Source of the DNA: Mycobacterium parmense
Lineage (GTDB): Bacteria > Actinomycetota > Actinomycetes > Mycobacteriales > Mycobacteriaceae
Reading direction: 5' to 3'
DNA: 64,000 nucleotides
Assembly: GCF_010730575.1 (NCBI RefSeq)
Contig: NZ_AP022614.1
Span: 5,270,001-5,334,000, forward strand
Part shown: positions 61,891 through 64,000 of the stretch, piece after piece
How the letters are laid out: each line of letters opens with the position of its first letter
Position numbering within the stretch: the first letter of the stretch is position 1
Program-made: the position numbers and the translations under genes
Notes under the pieces: model-generated
Database searches by the model: none
What the model was told of the DNA's origin: nothing
The model's input: only the letters and a program-made list of their open reading frames with translations

Positions 61891-62658
61891 GTGTACGACA
61901 TGCCTGACGAAATCGACGTCCGCGCCGACGGCCCGCTGCGGATCATCACCCTCAACCGGCCGGAGTCGCTCAACTCGGTCAACGACAACCTGCACGTGGG
62001 GCTGGCCCGCCTGTGGCAGCGGCTGACCGACGACGCGACGGCCCGCGCAGCGGTGATCACCGGTGCGGGCCGGGCATTCTCGGCCGGCGGCGACTTCTCC
62101 TATCTCAAAGAGTTGTCGGCCGATGCCGACCTGCGTGCCAAGACCATCCGGGACGGGCGCGAGATCGTCCTGGGCATGGCGCGGTGCCGAATTCCCGTGG
62201 TGGCCGCGGTCAACGGTCCGGCCGTCGGTTTGGGCTGCAGCCTGGTCGCGCTGAGCGACATCGTCTACATGGCCGAATCGGCTTACCTGGCGGACCCGCA
62301 CGTGCAGGTCGGTCTGGTGGCCGCCGACGGGGGGCCGCTGACCTGGCCGTTGCACATCAGCCTGCTGCTGGCCAAGGAATTCGCGCTGACCGGAACGCGC
62401 ATCAGCTCCGCGCGGGCCGCCGAACTCGGCCTGGCCAATCATGTGGTGGACGATCCCGTTGCCGAGGCGATCGCCTGTGCCAAAAAGATTTTGGAGCTGC
62501 CGCAGCAGGCGGTCGAGAGCACCAAGCGGGTGCTCAACATCCACCTCGAACGCGCCGTGCTCGCCAGCCTGGACTACGCGCTGTCCGCCGAGAGCCAGTC
62601 GTTTGTGACCGAGGACTTCCGCACGATCGTCACCAAGTTGGCCGCCGGCAAGAACTGA
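61891..62658 (+). CDS. Enoyl-CoA hydratase/isomerase
   Basis: A 255-aa crotonase-fold enzyme: LRIITLNRPESLNSVNDNLH, VITGAGRAFSAGGDFSYLKE and RIPVVAAVNGPAVGLGCSLV, ALSDIVYMAESAYLADPHVQ. DPHVQVGLVAADGG differs from the usual PEVxLGxxP, with Asp in place of one catalytic Glu, so activity could be hydratase or a related reaction. It starts at GTG two bases after the fadE stop. It completes the ligase-dehydrogenase-hydratase chain. Confidence 0.9.
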   Translation: MYDMPDEIDVRADGPLRIITLNRPESLNSVNDNLHVGLARLWQRLTDDATARAAVITGAGRAFSAGGDFSYLKELSADADLRAKTIRDGREIVLGMARCRIPVVAAVNGPAVGLGCSLVALSDIVYMAESAYLADPHVQVGLVAADGGPLTWPLHISLLLAKEFALTGTRISSARAAELGLANHVVDDPVAEAIACAKKILELPQQAVESTKRVLNIHLERAVLASLDYALSAESQSFVTEDFRTIVTKLAAGKN

Positions 62659-62690
62659 GGTGCGCGCGGCTTGGTCACGTCCGCGTGCGA

Positions 62691-63554
62691 TCAGTCGTTA
62701 GCCCGCAGGAAGTCGCGCATCACCGCGTCGAATTTGGCCGGCTCCTCGATGAAGGGCATGTGCGCGCTGGACTCGAACAGCTCGAACCGGGAGCCCCTGA
62801 TCCGGAGATGCATTTCACGCATGTGTTCGGGCACGCATTCGTCGAACCTGCCGGCGAGCACCAGCGTGGGCAACGTTATCTCGCTCAGCCGGTCGAACAC
62901 GTCCCAGTGCCGGATGGTTCCGACGATGTGGAAGTCGCTGGGGCCGAACATCGTCTCGAAGATCTCGTTGCCCATGCTCGCGAACGCTTCCACCAGGTCT
63001 CGGGGCCAGGGACGCACGCGGCACAGATATGTCTCGTTCCACGTCCGGATCGCCGCCTGGTATTCCGCCGATCGGGTGGTGCCGGCGGCTTCGTGACGGT
63101 CGATCGCGGCTTGAGTCGCCGGGTCCAAATCCGCTTTCAGCCGGGCCACCATCTGCGCGAACTCCGGGATGGACGCGATGCTGTTGGAGATGACCAGGCT
63201 GGCGGCGCCGGGCGCCGCGTCGAGGGCATACTGCTGCGCCAGCATCCCGCCCCACGAGTTGCCGAAAAGGTGAAATCGGTTCAGGCCCAGCCCATCCACC
63301 ACGGCAGCCATCTCGGCTACCGAGCGTTGTATCGTCCACAGCGAGCGGTCGCCGGGGCGCTCGGAGTTCCCGCATCCGAGTTGGTCCCAGAAGACGACCT
63401 CGCGCTCGTCGGCCAGACGCTCCAGCGAGCGTAGGTAAACGTGCGGCAACCCCGGGCCCCCGTGAACGACGAGCAACGGAAGTCCGTGCCCGCCGCCGAC
63501 CCGTTTGAACCACACCTTCCCGCCCGGGACCGCGATCGAACCCTGAGTCGTCAC
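62691..63554 (-). CDS. Alpha/beta hydrolase (proline iminopeptidase-like)
   Basis: A 287-aa hydrolase with LLVVHGGPGLPHVYLRSLER (HGGPG, residues 31-35), FWDQLGCGNSERPGDRSLW, nucleophile Ser100 in FGNSWGGMLAQQYAL, and the later VLAGRFDECVPEH and SSAHMPFIEEP supplying Asp and His. It resembles S33 proline-specific peptidases, but in this setting it may be an ester or C-C hydrolase. It converges on the hydratase gene and diverges from the thiolase remnant across palindrome 2. Confidence 0.87.
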   Translation of the reverse strand: MTTQGSIAVPGGKVWFKRVGGGHGLPLLVVHGGPGLPHVYLRSLERLADEREVVFWDQLGCGNSERPGDRSLWTIQRSVAEMAAVVDGLGLNRFHLFGNSWGGMLAQQYALDAAPGAASLVISNSIASIPEFAQMVARLKADLDPATQAAIDRHEAAGTTRSAEYQAAIRTWNETYLCRVRPWPRDLVEAFASMGNEIFETMFGPSDFHIVGTIRHWDVFDRLSEITLPTLVLAGRFDECVPEHMREMHLRIRGSRFELFESSAHMPFIEEPAKFDAVMRDFLRAND

Positions 63555-63665
63555 AGCCGTGCCTCCCAGCGATCTTGTGCCGTTTCGAGGGTGTCACACG
63601 GAAGTCCCGGCCGCGCGCCGCGTGGCGCAGAACCGGCCGCCTTGCAACTGACACTCTCATCCTGA

Positions 63666-63680
63666 GAGAATAGTGTTCTC
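63666..63680. promoter_or_regulatory. GAGAATA palindrome, site 2
   Basis: GAGAATAGTGTTCTC has one mismatch in its arms and resembles the perfect site at 58401-58415. It lies between the hydrolase (minus) and the thiolase remnant and next gene (plus). Confidence 0.55.
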
Positions 63681-63739
63681 TTGAAATGCGCGGTGGGCGT
63701 CCGAGCCGCGCGACGCACTCGCCGAACCGGAGAAGCCCC

Positions 63740-63952
63740 GTGCCCGAAGCCGTCATCGTGTCCGCCCTGCGCGCCCCCATCGGCACCGCCCGCAAGGGAA
63801 CGCTGGGCCATCCGGTGGCCGCGACGGGGGCAAGGATGCTGGTCACACTGGTGCACGAGTTGCGGCGCCGGGGCGGCGGGATCGGCGTTGCGGCCATGTG
63901 CACGGGCGGCGGGATGGGATCCGCCACGGTCATCGAGGTCGCGGCTCCCTAA
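63740..63952 (+). pseudogene. Thiolase (acetyl-CoA acetyltransferase) with a large internal deletion
   Basis: GTG 63740 gives [20 protein letters not shown], the normal thiolase N-terminus. It then jumps directly to [50 protein letters not shown], the normal C-terminus with the catalytic His ([10 protein letters not shown]) and Cys (CTGGGMG). About 300 residues, including the nucleophilic Cys, are missing, yet the frame is preserved. The product of 70 aa cannot be a working thiolase. Confidence 0.75.
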
Positions 63953-63961
63953 CATGCAGAG

Positions 63962-64000
63962 ATGATCATCGCCGATCTGATCGCCGGTGCGCGCAACGGC
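63962..64000 (+). CDS. Start of the next gene, cut by window end
   Basis: ATG at 63962 reads MIIADLIAGARNG and runs off the window. It lies 9 bases after the thiolase-remnant stop, so it may be the next gene of the cluster. Thirteen codons are too few to identify it. Confidence 0.35.
   Translation, partial: MIIADLIAGARNG

Noticed and set aside
62013..63434. A 473-residue plus-strand frame overlapping the crotonase and hydrolase genes
   Set aside because: It crosses two good genes in other frames and shows only Arg/Gly-rich sequence.
1..64000. CRISPR array
   Set aside because: I saw no regularly spaced repeat-spacer pattern and no Cas-like protein; the repeats found are IS ends, operators or tRNA pieces.

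Overview
The window looks like chromosome of a slow-growing, nontuberculous Mycobacterium. The GC content is high, and there are many beta-oxidation genes (fadD, fadE and echA types), F420-type oxidoreductases, MmpS/MmpL, Mce, FdxC, an IS1081-like element and MbcTA/VapBC toxin-antitoxin pairs. I cannot name the species from the sequence alone.

Layout. (1) 1-5.6 kb: lipid catabolism genes (acyl-CoA ligase, two acyl-CoA dehydrogenases) interrupted by a frameshifted IS110. (2) 5.7-22 kb: a graveyard of insertion sequences and broken genes. It holds IS21 ends, a DDE transposase with an ATPase helper, and IS3, IS256, IS30 and IS110 pieces. It also holds remnants of a permease, an aminotransferase, a hydrolase, an antiporter, a serine recombinase, DnaB and an enoyl-CoA hydratase. 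Only fdxC, one IS30 and most of a DapB-like reductase look whole. (3) 22-29.4 kb: small genes, a VapBC pair, a complete IS1081-like element, a second VapBC pair inside a small transposon-like unit, and an MbcA/MbcT pair. (4) 29.7-43.6 kb: an accessory block marked by three copies of the 3' part of a tRNA-Phe gene (29.7, 37.7 and 43.5 kb), which look like leftover integration sites. Between them lie a hydrolase, a crotonase, AraC and TetR regulators, a GMC oxidoreductase, a plasmid/AICE-type replication initiator remnant, a deazaflavin-dependent oxidoreductase and a TetR-mmpS-mmpL cluster. (5) 43.6-64 kb: compact, mostly intact metabolic genes. These are an orphan mce gene, a nitrile hydratase-like operon, a VanX-type dipeptidase, a methyltransferase, a B12-dependent acyl-CoA mutase operon (mutase, B12 subunit, F420-type enzyme, CoA transferase), LysR and partner genes, and a fatty-acid-type catabolic cluster with amidohydrolase, ferredoxin, ligase, paired acyl-CoA dehydrogenases, hydratase and hydrolase.

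How it fits together. The right third looks like two acyl-CoA catabolic units. In the second, the same near-palindrome (GAGAATA-N-TATTCTC type) sits in both divergent promoter regions, at 58.4 and 63.67 kb, suggesting one regulator for the whole cluster. The most striking feature is at 26.8-27.6 kb. A vapBC pair lies between 36-bp inverted repeats (34/36 identical) and a 5-bp target duplication, and removing the unit plus one duplication copy restores the reading frame of the gene it split. Other notable points are an ATPase helper that switches from ExeA-like to IstB-like at its P-loop, and a DUF6431-type gene whose two halves lie 4.4 kb apart in opposite orientation.

Many genes in 2.8-21 kb carry single-base frameshifts. 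I treat these as decay, but sequencing error cannot be excluded from the sequence alone.
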